Of a DNA stretch of 9,073 nt, positions 1 to 6,697 are shown piece after piece (the first letter of the stretch is position 1; each line of letters opens with the position of its first letter). Both the position numbers and the translations under genes were made by a program. Origin of the DNA: Candidatus Bathyarchaeota archaeon (GTDB taxonomy: Archaea > Thermoproteota > Bathyarchaeia > Bathyarchaeales > SOJC01); the NCBI GenBank assembly GCA_030641425.1, contig DAOWHM010000014.1, positions 1 through 9,073 on the forward strand. The letters run 5' to 3'. The notes beneath the pieces are model-generated. The model was not told the origin of the DNA and did not search any database. It worked only from the letters and a program-made list of their open reading frames with translations.

Positions 1-160
1 AAAGCGAGAGAATCGCCTTCCTCCGATTTAATCCTTCACTTCTCAGCTTCCCGATGTCGTAGTTAAGTGATAATTTAGGATTCTTGTATCCAGTTTCTTG
101 ATATATTTGCAGAAGCTTGTCATACATCTCTTTAGTGTTTGCTGATGGCATCGAGTTCAC
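1..160 (-). CDS. Hypothetical protein, N-terminal part, cut by the left window edge
   Basis: Unrecognised protein. The frame is open on the minus strand from the left edge. Two starts are possible: ATG at 151 (protein begins MPSANTKEMYDKLLQIYQ) or GTG at 160, three codons upstream. The 50 residues visible after the ATG are soluble, charged and helix-prone, with an LNYDIGKLRSEGL stretch; there is no signal peptide or membrane segment. A TTTAAA box at 186-191 lies 26 nt before the GTG and 35 nt before the ATG, which suits an archaeal promoter giving a leaderless or nearly leaderless mRNA. I see no Shine-Dalgarno sequence at either start. The gene is divergent from the surface-protein gene. That it is a gene is inferred from the open frame, composition and promoter placement; its function is unknown. 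Confidence 0.6.
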   Translation of the reverse strand, partial: MNSMPSANTKEMYDKLLQIYQETGYKNPKLSLNYDIGKLRSEGLNRRKAILSL

Positions 161-185
161 AAAAAATACAAATGCTTCAATTGCA

Positions 186-191
186 TTTAAA
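186..191 (-). promoter_or_regulatory. Candidate TATA box for the left-edge gene
   Basis: TTTAAA on the minus strand, 26-35 nt upstream of the two candidate starts (160, 151). This is the spacing expected of an archaeal TATA box feeding a leaderless or short-leader transcript. Assigned from motif and distance only. Confidence 0.4.
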
Positions 192-225
192 GGTTCGAAA
201 ACCGATAACACCCTTAATGAATGCG

Positions 226-233
226 CATAAAGG
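226..233 (+). promoter_or_regulatory. Candidate TATA box for the surface-protein gene
   Basis: CATAAAGG lies about 41-48 nt before the ATG at 274. This would leave a leader of roughly 20 nt that contains the GGTGG ribosome binding site at 263-267. A second AT-rich candidate, CTTAAAGAA, lies at about 239-247. The choice between them is uncertain. Confidence 0.3.
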
Positions 234-273
234 AGCTGCTTAAAGAATAGAGGATATCGTACAGGTGGAAGTA

Positions 274-1677
274 ATGACCAAAACTACGCATCTAATGGTT
301 CTGATCTTAACCGTCAATGCCATAGCGATACTTGCTCAAGTCACAGCATCAGCTGTCGAGTATCCTACTGATATGCCTGTTGTCTACGTGGATCCTCAAG
401 AAGCATTTGGCGCAGAAGGAACAACTTTCACTGTTAGTATTAAGATCTTCAATCTTACAGATCAGTTCTACCAGACAAATAGTCTGTGGGAGATAGGTGA
501 GCCGCTACCACCCCCAGGCACTCTGCACAATTACTCTCTTGGCAACATGTATGGATTCAACATAACCTTCAGTTGGGATCCTACAACCTTAGAATATGTC
601 AGTCGATCTGTATTGACTCCTGTAGAAGACTATCCAGAAGGCGTTCTTCACGCACCGATAATAATTTTCCAAGACGAAGTGGATTCTCTAGCCGGTGAAT
701 ATTCCCTTTCTCAAAGCTCATGGCTGCCTGTGGAAGCCTTCAACTGCCCCGACAAGAACGCCACAATATTTTCCATGACCTTCAGAGTGAAAGAGGAGAA
801 AGCAAGTTCTCTGCGTCTTGAAAGTGTTGAACTCATGCTTGATCCAATTCTCGCCATTAAGCCAGGCGTTCTTGACATAATTCCTCATTTAACAGTGGAT
901 GGCGAATTTAACCGTGCAAGAACTACGCGTATTGTCAGTATGGATATTGGAACGTTGGTTGGTTCTCGCTGGCATAATCCCGTGATTTCAGGAGAAGAGG
1001 TTAGTGTGCGAGTTTTTATATTCAACGAAGGGGACATCACGAACTTTTATAACCTAACTCTATACAATGATGGCAATCTCTTAGCATGGTGGAAAGGTGA
1101 AACCTTGGGTCGAGGTGGAAGCAGAACCCATGACTACACGTTTAGAACTACTTCTTTGGGTGGAGGATTTCATAGAGTCACAGCTATAATTTCCGTCTTG
1201 CATTATAAGACCATAATCATTGACTCTTTCACTGGAAATTTTACCTTAATTTATGGACCATTACTCAGCATTGGGAAGACACCAACTGAGATACAACAGA
1301 ATGAAACAATGACATTAAGTGTCGACTCAAGCTTTCACCAAGATCCAACTAGTTACATTTTAGACTATACATGGCTTCTCTACGAACCCGAAGCTGAGAT
1401 CCCGACATTCGAATACAGAGGAATAAGCATAACTCACAGGTTCACCAAAAACGGAACATGGACAGCTATACTTACTATTGAAGATAATTGGGGAATTACC
1501 TTCGATCCACTTCGCAAAGCCACTGCACCCTATCAAAGAAACATCATAATCGACGTTGGCGTGGTTGGGGAACCTAAACCTATTCTTACACAAGAACAAG
1601 CGACAGTGATCATAATCTTCATCCTTATGACAGTTGCCAGCATTGCTGGCTACACTCTAGGGAAGTGGCGCGGCTAG
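274..1677 (+). CDS. Secreted, membrane-anchored surface protein with cohesin-like and PKD-like domains
   Basis: Probably a cell-surface protein held in the membrane by its C terminus. ATG 274 is preferred over GTG 265 because GGTGG at 263-267 sits 6 nt before it. Residue numbers below count from the GTG frame (470 aa). Residues about 5-30 form a signal peptide with a hydrophobic core and a probable cut after VTASA. Residues about 37-215 resemble a cohesin-type beta-sandwich: a VYVDPQ start, an NITFSWDPTTLEYVS stretch, and a second half ending in a strand-rich VELMLDP region. Residues about 222-325 look like a CARDB/Ig-like domain (EEVSVRVFIFNEGD). Residues about 330-432 look like a PKD-like fold with a TILTIEDNWG ending. 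Residues about 446-465 form a transmembrane helix followed by a KWRG tail. Eight N-X-S/T sequons fit archaeal N-glycosylation. There is no enzyme motif; a structural, adhesive or ligand-binding role is inference. Confidence 0.8.
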   Translation: MTKTTHLMVLILTVNAIAILAQVTASAVEYPTDMPVVYVDPQEAFGAEGTTFTVSIKIFNLTDQFYQTNSLWEIGEPLPPPGTLHNYSLGNMYGFNITFSWDPTTLEYVSRSVLTPVEDYPEGVLHAPIIIFQDEVDSLAGEYSLSQSSWLPVEAFNCPDKNATIFSMTFRVKEEKASSLRLESVELMLDPILAIKPGVLDIIPHLTVDGEFNRARTTRIVSMDIGTLVGSRWHNPVISGEEVSVRVFIFNEGDITNFYNLTLYNDGNLLAWWKGETLGRGGSRTHDYTFRTTSLGGGFHRVTAIISVLHYKTIIIDSFTGNFTLIYGPLLSIGKTPTEIQQNETMTLSVDSSFHQDPTSYILDYTWLLYEPEAEIPTFEYRGISITHRFTKNGTWTAILTIEDNWGITFDPLRKATAPYQRNIIIDVGVVGEPKPILTQEQATVIIIFILMTVASIAGYTLGKWRG

Positions 1678-1687
1678 ACTCACCATC

Positions 1688-1742
1688 ATAGGGTAACCTA
1701 GATATAACCTTGTTTAAGAATCCTAGGCCAGTGGAACCCTAT
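1688..1742. terminator. Compound inverted repeat between convergent gene ends
   Basis: Outer arms ATAGGGT (1688-1694) and ACCCTAT (1736-1742) pair perfectly. Inside them, CCTAG (1697-1701) pairs with CTAGG (1723-1727) around a 21-nt AT-rich loop. The element lies exactly between the ends of the surface-protein gene and the winged-helix gene, which converge here. Neither side has a clear T-run, so a terminator or 3'-end hairpin role is inferred from position. The stems are short and could be chance. Confidence 0.25.
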
Positions 1743-1762
1743 TGGAGGCGTACGTGTTCGAA

Positions 1763-2146
1763 TTATTTTGCCTGAATGTGCAGACGCAGGTCTTCAATAC
1801 CCTTTAAAAATGTCGAACCCTTATCAGTAACACCATATTTCTTTCCATAAGGCGCATGCATCTCGCGAATATAACCCATGTTAGTAAGAAAGAGTAAATA
1901 CTTGTTCAACTGGTCATAACTCAAGCTCGCATGCTTCATAATGCTGTACTTCGTTCCGCCCCTTTCCGAACGCTTGATAGTCTTCATAACATCCCTAAAA
2001 ATCGTGACTCTGTCCCTATACTTAAATGAACACAGATTTATTGGGTCGAAATCAAACATTCTCCTTAACCATATAATTAAAGGACTATTCACACTTTTAG
2101 GTTTTTGCTTTTCGCCGGCTAAACCTATACGCTCGAAGTTTGCCAT
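1763..2146 (-). CDS. Winged helix-turn-helix DNA-binding protein (HTH_45-like)
   Basis: Probable archaeal transcription regulator of 127 residues. The domain covers residues about 44-120. An RDRVTIFRDVMKTIKRSERG helix leads in, the predicted recognition region is LSYDQLNKYLLFL, and the wing runs through YGKKYGVTDKGSTFL, the usual pattern of the small archaeal winged-helix family that I know as HTH_45. The first 40 or so residues (basic, then IIWLRRMFDFDP) are outside the domain. Because of this the start is uncertain: ATG 2146, GTG 2092 and ATG 2059 would all keep the domain whole. TATA-like stretches lie upstream of both ATG choices. No sensor domain or metal site is visible and the target is unknown. 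It is divergent from the Nfu-type gene, so the two share a 97-nt upstream region if ATG 2146 is used. Regulation of that neighbour is possible but not shown. Confidence 0.7.
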   Translation of the reverse strand: MANFERIGLAGEKQKPKSVNSPLIIWLRRMFDFDPINLCSFKYRDRVTIFRDVMKTIKRSERGGTKYSIMKHASLSYDQLNKYLLFLTNMGYIREMHAPYGKKYGVTDKGSTFLKGIEDLRLHIQAK

Positions 2147-2205
2147 GAACGATTATAATAGCTCTACCTTAGATTTAAGTGGAAGAATTTCTATTAAGAG
2201 AAGCC

Positions 2206-2213
2206 TTTATTTT
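2206..2213 (+). promoter_or_regulatory. Candidate TATA box for the Nfu-type scaffold gene
   Basis: TTTATTTT lies 31-38 nt upstream of ATG 2244 and is preceded by purine-rich GAAGC, a plausible BRE. The spacing suggests a leaderless or very short leader; only a weak AGAG lies near the start. Motif and distance evidence only. Confidence 0.4.
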
Positions 2214-2243
2214 GTCTCTCTCCAATCTTTCCCAAGAGTAGAA

Positions 2244-2471
2244 ATGAAAGGAATCAGACAAAAGGTTGAGGCAGCAATAGAAGAAATTAGGCCCAATTTA
2301 CAAGCAGATGGTGGAGACATTGAACTCGTCGATGTAGAAAATGGCGTTGCTAAGGTAAGATTGAAGGGAGCATGCGCTGGTTGCCCCATGTCAACAATGA
2401 CAATAAAGTTGGGTGTCGAAAACTTCCTAAAGAAGAAGATCCCCGAAATTACTAAGGTCGAAACAGTCTAG
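2244..2471 (+). CDS. NifU C-terminal-like (Nfu-type) iron-sulfur cluster scaffold protein
   Basis: A 75-residue protein consisting only of the NifU C-terminal (Nfu) domain. This family binds a labile 4Fe-4S cluster at the dimer interface and passes it to apo-proteins in the cytoplasm. The sequence shows the family signature: IRPNLQADGGDIELV at residues 14-28, followed by GACAGCPMS with Cys44 and Cys47 as the cluster-binding CxxC pair, then MTIKLGVENFL. The reading frame is open upstream to 1941, but those codons lie opposite the winged-helix gene and do not resemble the family. ATG 2244 gives exactly the usual short archaeal length and sits behind a TATA-like box. No other iron-sulfur assembly gene is in the window, so it appears to be a stand-alone carrier. 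It converges with tldE, 94 nt away. Confidence 0.9.
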   Translation: MKGIRQKVEAAIEEIRPNLQADGGDIELVDVENGVAKVRLKGACAGCPMSTMTIKLGVENFLKKKIPEITKVETV

Positions 2472-2565
2472 GCTAAGATAGCTCTCACATGCTAACGCGT
2501 GAACAACTATTGCCTTTGGAAAGGGAATCCTATGAGGCTGAACCTAGTGAGTATGCTGTCGTCTA

Positions 2566-3939
2566 CTAATGCTCTGTTACCCCAGTAAAGCGTAGCTTCT
2601 CCAGTTTCATTGCAGGTGCTGTAACATCTTCTAGGATTTCAAGATCTTTTCCGAGCATCGGAACGATCTTTAAAGCAGAAAGCATACTGTCCGTATATCT
2701 AAGATTCACCACGGGCTTCGTGAGCTCGCCATCTTCAATAAGAAACGTGCCATCTCTCGTTAATCCAGTTAGAATAGCCTTTGACGGTTCAACAGGGTTG
2801 GTGTAGTGGAATCTTGTTATGAAAAGGCCCCGCTTAGTTTCTTGAATCATCTCTTCTTCAGAGGCATCACCTGAAGCTATGAGAATATTGAAGGGCATGG
2901 GTCTACCTCTAAACCCAAATATTGGCGGTAGCGCATGTCCCGTACTCATTCTTCCTTCTTTTCCAGCGGTGAAAGAGTCGTAGCAGATGCTTTTTTCTGA
3001 AACTCTGCCTTCCACAACTAGTTGGATTTTTACTTTTGGAACACCTTCACCATCTATTGGAAACTTGTATAATGTTCTAAGGTTTCTTGGATCGTCGTAA
3101 GCGTTCAGTTTTTTATCAAATACTCTCTTGCCCAAGTTGTATTTCACGAAGGATTGCCCGTCTTGATAGCTTGTTGCGGAGAAGCTCATATATCCTAGAT
3201 ACATGAAGAGGGTCGCGACTGCTCGAGGTGAGAGAACTACTTCATATTCACCGATTGGGATCTTGCACGGGTTTACGCTCCTTATCGATTTCTCTGCTGC
3301 TTGACGACCTACTTTGGCAGCGTCGATATCTCCTACCTTTCTTGAGTATTGTTCCTCCGAGCTGAAGCCTTGAGAATTTGCTGACTTTGAGATAACAGTG
3401 GTTTGAATAGAGGCTATTGCGACCTCTGTCCAAGCTGAAATTCCCAACGAGTTGACAACTGCGAAGGCTAGGGACTCTATGGAGAAGGACCCCGCAACTG
3501 CCCTGACCAACTGTGATTTAGAGTGAGCTGCGTCTATTGCTTCTTTAACTCTTTCTGCTCTATAGTCCGGTGTGCATTCTGTTGTCTCTTTATGGTAAGC
3601 ATCCTTTATCGGTGCCCACTTCGTGGGTTCTGGCAGGCTTTTGAAGTCTTTGTTTGGAGGAGTTACTCGCGCAACCTTGACTGCACTACTTACAGCGTCT
3701 TTGATTTGTGCCTTTTCCAATGAGTTCACAAGTAGGTTGCCGATTTTTTGGCCAGCTACTACTTTTATCGCAATTCCGCCCCTTTTTGAGGCGACATTTT
3801 GGTGAATTTGCGAGTTGGCATACCTCGTTAGGGCCGAATTAACTTGAAAAGCTGCAACTTGAACTTGATTTACTCCGTCCTGCTCAAGCGCTTGCTCCAT
3901 TGTGTTTTTAGCAATTTCTAACAATCGTTTGGTTGTCAC
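2566..3939 (-). CDS. tldE: TldE/PmbA-family subunit of the TldD/TldE metalloprotease
   Basis: Non-catalytic partner of TldD in a cytoplasmic heteromeric protease that degrades or trims unfolded and modified peptides. In bacteria this family matures microcin B17 and degrades CcdA; the archaeal substrate is not evident here. The 457 residues match the usual family length. The N-terminal helical domain (about 1-110) contains the EQDGVNQVQVAAFQ and GGIAIKVVAGQKIG stretches. The C-terminal beta-rich domain begins about residue 225 (IGEYEVVLSPRAVATLF) and ends in the family-type LEKLRFTGVTEH. The HExxxH zinc motif is absent, as expected for TldE. The start is GTG 3939, with purine-rich GGAGAGTGAAGGA just before it. 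It begins 14 nt after the tldD stop, so the two are surely co-transcribed. The 3' end converges with the Nfu-type gene. Confidence 0.9.
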   Translation of the reverse strand: MTTKRLLEIAKNTMEQALEQDGVNQVQVAAFQVNSALTRYANSQIHQNVASKRGGIAIKVVAGQKIGNLLVNSLEKAQIKDAVSSAVKVARVTPPNKDFKSLPEPTKWAPIKDAYHKETTECTPDYRAERVKEAIDAAHSKSQLVRAVAGSFSIESLAFAVVNSLGISAWTEVAIASIQTTVISKSANSQGFSSEEQYSRKVGDIDAAKVGRQAAEKSIRSVNPCKIPIGEYEVVLSPRAVATLFMYLGYMSFSATSYQDGQSFVKYNLGKRVFDKKLNAYDDPRNLRTLYKFPIDGEGVPKVKIQLVVEGRVSEKSICYDSFTAGKEGRMSTGHALPPIFGFRGRPMPFNILIASGDASEEEMIQETKRGLFITRFHYTNPVEPSKAILTGLTRDGTFLIEDGELTKPVVNLRYTDSMLSALKIVPMLGKDLEILEDVTAPAMKLEKLRFTGVTEH

Positions 3940-3953
3940 TCCTTCACTCTCCG

Positions 3954-5402
3954 TTACTTGATTAGACCCACCTGTGTTTTTTTGAAGCGAGCAGAACCAC
4001 AGCCGTGACCTACGTACATAACTTGTCCTGGAACTCCCTTTCCACAGTTAGGTGTACCCCACATCATCCAATCGTCTTTACTTATTGCATCACATGAACC
4101 CCAGAATTGTGGTGTAATGCCTGTATATGTAGGGTTTCTAACCATTCCCTCTCTGCTCCCTCTTTTAACCTTCCATCCTATCTCAGCGCCAAACTGGAAG
4201 TTCAGACGCCGGTCATCTATGCTCCATGACCTATTTGTCTGCATCAGAATTCCATCGCGTGTATCCTCAATCAACTCTTCAGCTTTCCAGTCACCTTCAA
4301 GTAGGTTGATATTTGTCATTCGAATTAGGGGTAGTTTTAATGGTGAGTCAGCCCGCATACCACCACTACTTTCTTTCAGCCCTAACAACGCAGCTGTCTC
4401 TCGTGAGGACTGGTAGCCGACGAAGACACCTTCTTTTACTAGGTATATCTTCTTAGCAGGGATTCCCTCATCATCGTAGCCAAATGTGCCCAATCCTCCC
4501 GGCACAGTTGCGTCAGCAACAATGTTGACCTTCTTTGATCCATACCTAAATGTGTCAAGCTTGTCGGGTGTTAGGAAGCTTGTTCCTGCGTAGTCTGCTT
4601 CCATACCCAAAGCTCTGTCTAGTTCCGTTGGATGTCCACAGCTTTCGTGGATTTGAAGGGCTAGCTGATCGCCTGTGATGATTAAATCTTTGGTGGCGGA
4701 TGGGCATCGCTCTGCACCTAGTAGCTGCAGGGCTTCTTGCCCGACTTTCTTGGCTTCTTGAGTTAGTTTTAAGGATTCGAAGAATTCGTAGCCACTTGTC
4801 GAGAAGTTTCCTCGAAAAGAACTAGGATAAGACCGTCGTTGAACTTCACCATTTTTTATGGCAACCGCCATTAAGCCTCCACCACACCATATTATCTGTT
4901 GATGGATCTCTGTGCCTTCAGTGCTCATTAACAACTTCTTTTCCCGCTTCGTCCTGAAGAAGGAATAGGAGACTTTTATCAGAGGAGACTGCTTCGCTAT
5001 AATGCGTTCTGCTTCCATTAGTATACCCATCTTCTCGTCGAGAGGAATTTTAAATGGGTCTTTCCTTACTGGTGTCGAATAATTTGCTTTCTTTGCTTCG
5101 AGGTTTCGAAGCGAGACAGGTTTCTTGTTAACCTTAGCGCTTGCTCTTGCAATGGTGACGGCTTTTCGCGCTACTTTCACGACTTCACTCTTTGTCACAT
5201 CTACGGATGCGGCAAATCCCCAAGAGCCCTCTGCTAAAACACGAAGACCGAAACCTTTCATTCTTGAAATGTGTACTTCTTCTGGCACACCATTCTTCAC
5301 AGTCAGGTTTTCGTCAAGAATCTCACCAATTCTTACATCAGCATATGTGGCCCCTGTTGCTATAGCTTCTTCTAGACCTCTTTTGCCAAGATCAAAGGAT
5401 AT
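3954..5402 (-). CDS. tldD: TldD, catalytic zinc subunit of the TldD/TldE protease, apparent ATA start
   Basis: Zinc metalloprotease of the TldD/PmbA family, active with TldE. HESCGH at residues 252-257 is the HExxxH zinc motif. Cys453 in NCGKG, near the C terminus, matches the third zinc ligand of the family, followed by a YVGHGCGSARF ending. A GTG start at 5300 would remove the conserved N terminus. Reading further upstream in frame gives ISFDLGKRGLEEAIATGATY and then ADVRIGE, which is the normal beginning of TldD. That segment contains no ATG, GTG or TTG back to an in-frame TAG. The ATA codon at 5402-5400 is preceded by AAAGGAGGAG (5409-5418) with 6 nt spacing and gives 482 residues, close to the E. 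coli length. I therefore place the start at ATA. An assembly error or a point-mutated ATG would look the same. First gene of the tldD-tldE operon. Confidence 0.85.
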   Translation of the reverse strand: MSFDLGKRGLEEAIATGATYADVRIGEILDENLTVKNGVPEEVHISRMKGFGLRVLAEGSWGFAASVDVTKSEVVKVARKAVTIARASAKVNKKPVSLRNLEAKKANYSTPVRKDPFKIPLDEKMGILMEAERIIAKQSPLIKVSYSFFRTKREKKLLMSTEGTEIHQQIIWCGGGLMAVAIKNGEVQRRSYPSSFRGNFSTSGYEFFESLKLTQEAKKVGQEALQLLGAERCPSATKDLIITGDQLALQIHESCGHPTELDRALGMEADYAGTSFLTPDKLDTFRYGSKKVNIVADATVPGGLGTFGYDDEGIPAKKIYLVKEGVFVGYQSSRETAALLGLKESSGGMRADSPLKLPLIRMTNINLLEGDWKAEELIEDTRDGILMQTNRSWSIDDRRLNFQFGAEIGWKVKRGSREGMVRNPTYTGITPQFWGSCDAISKDDWMMWGTPNCGKGVPGQVMYVGHGCGSARFKKTQVGLIK

Positions 5403-5408
5403 TTTAAA

Positions 5409-5418
5409 CTCCTCCTTT
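5409..5418 (-). promoter_or_regulatory. Strong Shine-Dalgarno sequence that fixes the tldD start
   Basis: AAAGGAGGAG on the minus strand is the strongest ribosome binding site I found in the window. The 6-nt gap leads straight to the ATA codon at 5402-5400, just where the TldD family N terminus begins. No standard start codon lies within reach. The GTG at 5300 is over 100 nt away and has no such site. Confidence 0.7.
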
Positions 5419-5472
5419 AGTTTGCTGGCTATTAGCTAACACCTTTAGAAACAGCTATTTGAGTTTTGTCAC

Positions 5473-5497
5473 TGGCGCGTGTTTCATACTAGCGCCA
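5473..5497. repeat. Perfect 6-bp inverted repeat between the DNA glycosylase gene and tldD
   Basis: TGGCGC (5473-5478) and GCGCCA (5492-5497) flank a 13-nt AT-rich spacer. On the plus strand the right arm runs into TTTTTT, but no plus-strand gene ends here. Read in the direction of the genes it lies 28-52 nt after the glycosylase stop and about 70-95 nt before the tldD start. It could be a 3' hairpin of the glycosylase mRNA or an operator for tldD; no choice can be made from sequence alone. Confidence 0.3.
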
Positions 5498-5525
5498 TTT
5501 TTTGGTTCTCAAACTTTCGTGTAAA

Positions 5526-6347
5526 TCAGTCATCCAGCGGTTGGCATTGAGGGCAGATGTAACTACTAGTTGCTCCTGTCTTTATCTTCTCAATTTCTGT
5601 TCCGCACAGGGGGCAAGGTTTTCCAGGTTTATAGGCGATCTTGAATTGCTTCATATCATAGCCACCCTTATTGCCATAGAAGTCCCGTTCATATGCTAGA
5701 CCGCCATGATCTATGCTTTCTTTTAAGACAGACTTCATAGAATTGTAAAGGTTAGTTATTTCTATATCATTAAGTGAAGGAATCTTCCTTTTCGGGTGAA
5801 TCTTAGCGTTGAAGAGGATATCCTGAACGTAGACATTGCCTATGCCAGCGATGTTCTTTTGATTAAGAATGAAATTCTTTATAGCGCCTCGTCTTTTGTT
5901 GAATAATCTTCTGAAATAGTCTATTGTAAACTCTTGATCCAAAGGTGTCTTCGCCAATCTAGCAGTTAATTTGTGGCTACTGAGTTCATTGGTTGGCACA
6001 AGATGCAAGTAACAGAACCACCAGACGCGGATGGTGAAGCCTGATCCGTCATTTAGAGTAAGCTTTATTTGGTGTTTTTCAGGGAGTTTGGTTCCTTCTT
6101 TGAAGTGTATTACATCAGCACCCATTCCTGGGTTGAATAGTAGAGTGTAATCTTGATTGATTGCGATGAAGAGCCATTTGCCGTGGTTCTTTACAGATTT
6201 GATGGTTTTTTCAATAAGGGTATTTTTGAACTGTTCAAAAGGTATGTTCAGGCATTTGGGATTAGCCACCTCGACTGCTGAAATCTGTCTTCCTGCTATC
6301 TCCTTTTGCATCTGTTTAGCCAGAATAGTTAATTCCGGAAGTTCCAT
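5526..6347 (-). CDS. Fpg/Nei-family DNA glycosylase, variant N terminus
   Basis: Base-excision repair protein of the formamidopyrimidine-DNA glycosylase/endonuclease VIII fold, 273 residues from ATG 6347. TTG 6362 would add five residues. The N-terminal domain begins MELPELTILAKQMQ, with the NHGKWLF turn holding Lys57, the family's conserved lysine. The helix-two-turn-helix is clear at KNIAGIGNVYVQDILF. The C-terminal zinc finger has Cys245, Cys248, Cys265 and Cys268 (C-x2-C-x16-C-x2-C). Two canonical features are missing. The classic MPELPE start supplies a catalytic N-terminal proline, but here Met is followed directly by ELPE. The zinc-finger arginine of the GGR-type turn is replaced (GATSSYICP). 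I recall a subfamily with MxELPE-type starts to which this probably belongs, so activity and substrate should not be assumed to be 8-oxoguanine. It is a single gene, upstream of tldD on the same strand but with its own 124-nt gap. Confidence 0.85.
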   Translation of the reverse strand: MELPELTILAKQMQKEIAGRQISAVEVANPKCLNIPFEQFKNTLIEKTIKSVKNHGKWLFIAINQDYTLLFNPGMGADVIHFKEGTKLPEKHQIKLTLNDGSGFTIRVWWFCYLHLVPTNELSSHKLTARLAKTPLDQEFTIDYFRRLFNKRRGAIKNFILNQKNIAGIGNVYVQDILFNAKIHPKRKIPSLNDIEITNLYNSMKSVLKESIDHGGLAYERDFYGNKGGYDMKQFKIAYKPGKPCPLCGTEIEKIKTGATSSYICPQCQPLDD

Positions 6348-6541
6348 TACGACACCATACAAACAGATTGTTGGTGTGCTAATAGAGGGTTTCCTTCTTT
6401 AATCGTTTCCACTATCCGCTTGAGAGGAACACCGATACGTGCTCATTGATAGTGTTGCTTTTGCATGCATGCTTCTGTTTCATAAGACATTTCCATAAGT
6501 TCCACTAATTCTCTGCAACCAGCGAAAATGGAATGTAGCCT

Positions 6542-6697
6542 ATGGCTTCTTTGCGAGATCAGGAAATCATCGACTTGTATCGCAGAATTAGCGAATCCCT
6601 AGCAGATCCTTCAATGTTGGCTCAACTCAAAAAATTCTTTTACAGAAGGCTGTATCTATCGGAGCTGCTGGAATGGACTCACTCAAGTGGAATTTAA
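6542..6697 (+). pseudogene. N-terminal fragment of a transglutaminase-like protein, ended by a frameshift
   Basis: A 51-residue frame from ATG 6542 to TAA 6697. It begins MASLRDQEIIDLYRRISESL, helical and well formed, and ends LSELLEWTHSSGI. The next frame (+1) continues with EFNKGSIVRHNNPLEIIEYG, which reads as the direct continuation of the same protein into its catalytic core. The break lies at about 6686-6695 and needs one base to be skipped. This may be a true inactivating mutation, a one-base assembly error, or a split gene whose second half starts at the overlapping GTG 6687. No clear TATA box or strong Shine-Dalgarno sequence is visible upstream, though GGAATG lies 6-11 nt before the ATG. 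Confidence 0.55.

Noticed and set aside
1941..2243. 101-codon upstream extension of the Nfu-type frame
   Set aside because: It lies opposite the winged-helix gene, does not resemble the family, and ATG 2244 gives the normal Nfu-domain protein behind a TATA-like box.
2513..2524. CCTTTGGAAAGG palindrome after the Nfu-type gene
   Set aside because: Four to five base pairs with no following T-run; too short to call a terminator.
3954..5300. tldD starting at GTG 5300
   Set aside because: It would delete 34 residues of conserved TldD N terminus and ignore the strong ribosome binding site at 5409-5418.
6443..6598. Minus-strand frame ending with CRELVELMEMSYETEACMQ between the glycosylase and the transglutaminase
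   Set aside because: It looks protein-like at its end but is mostly opposite the transglutaminase N-terminal frame, offers only a GTG about 20 codons before its stop, and matches no family I know.
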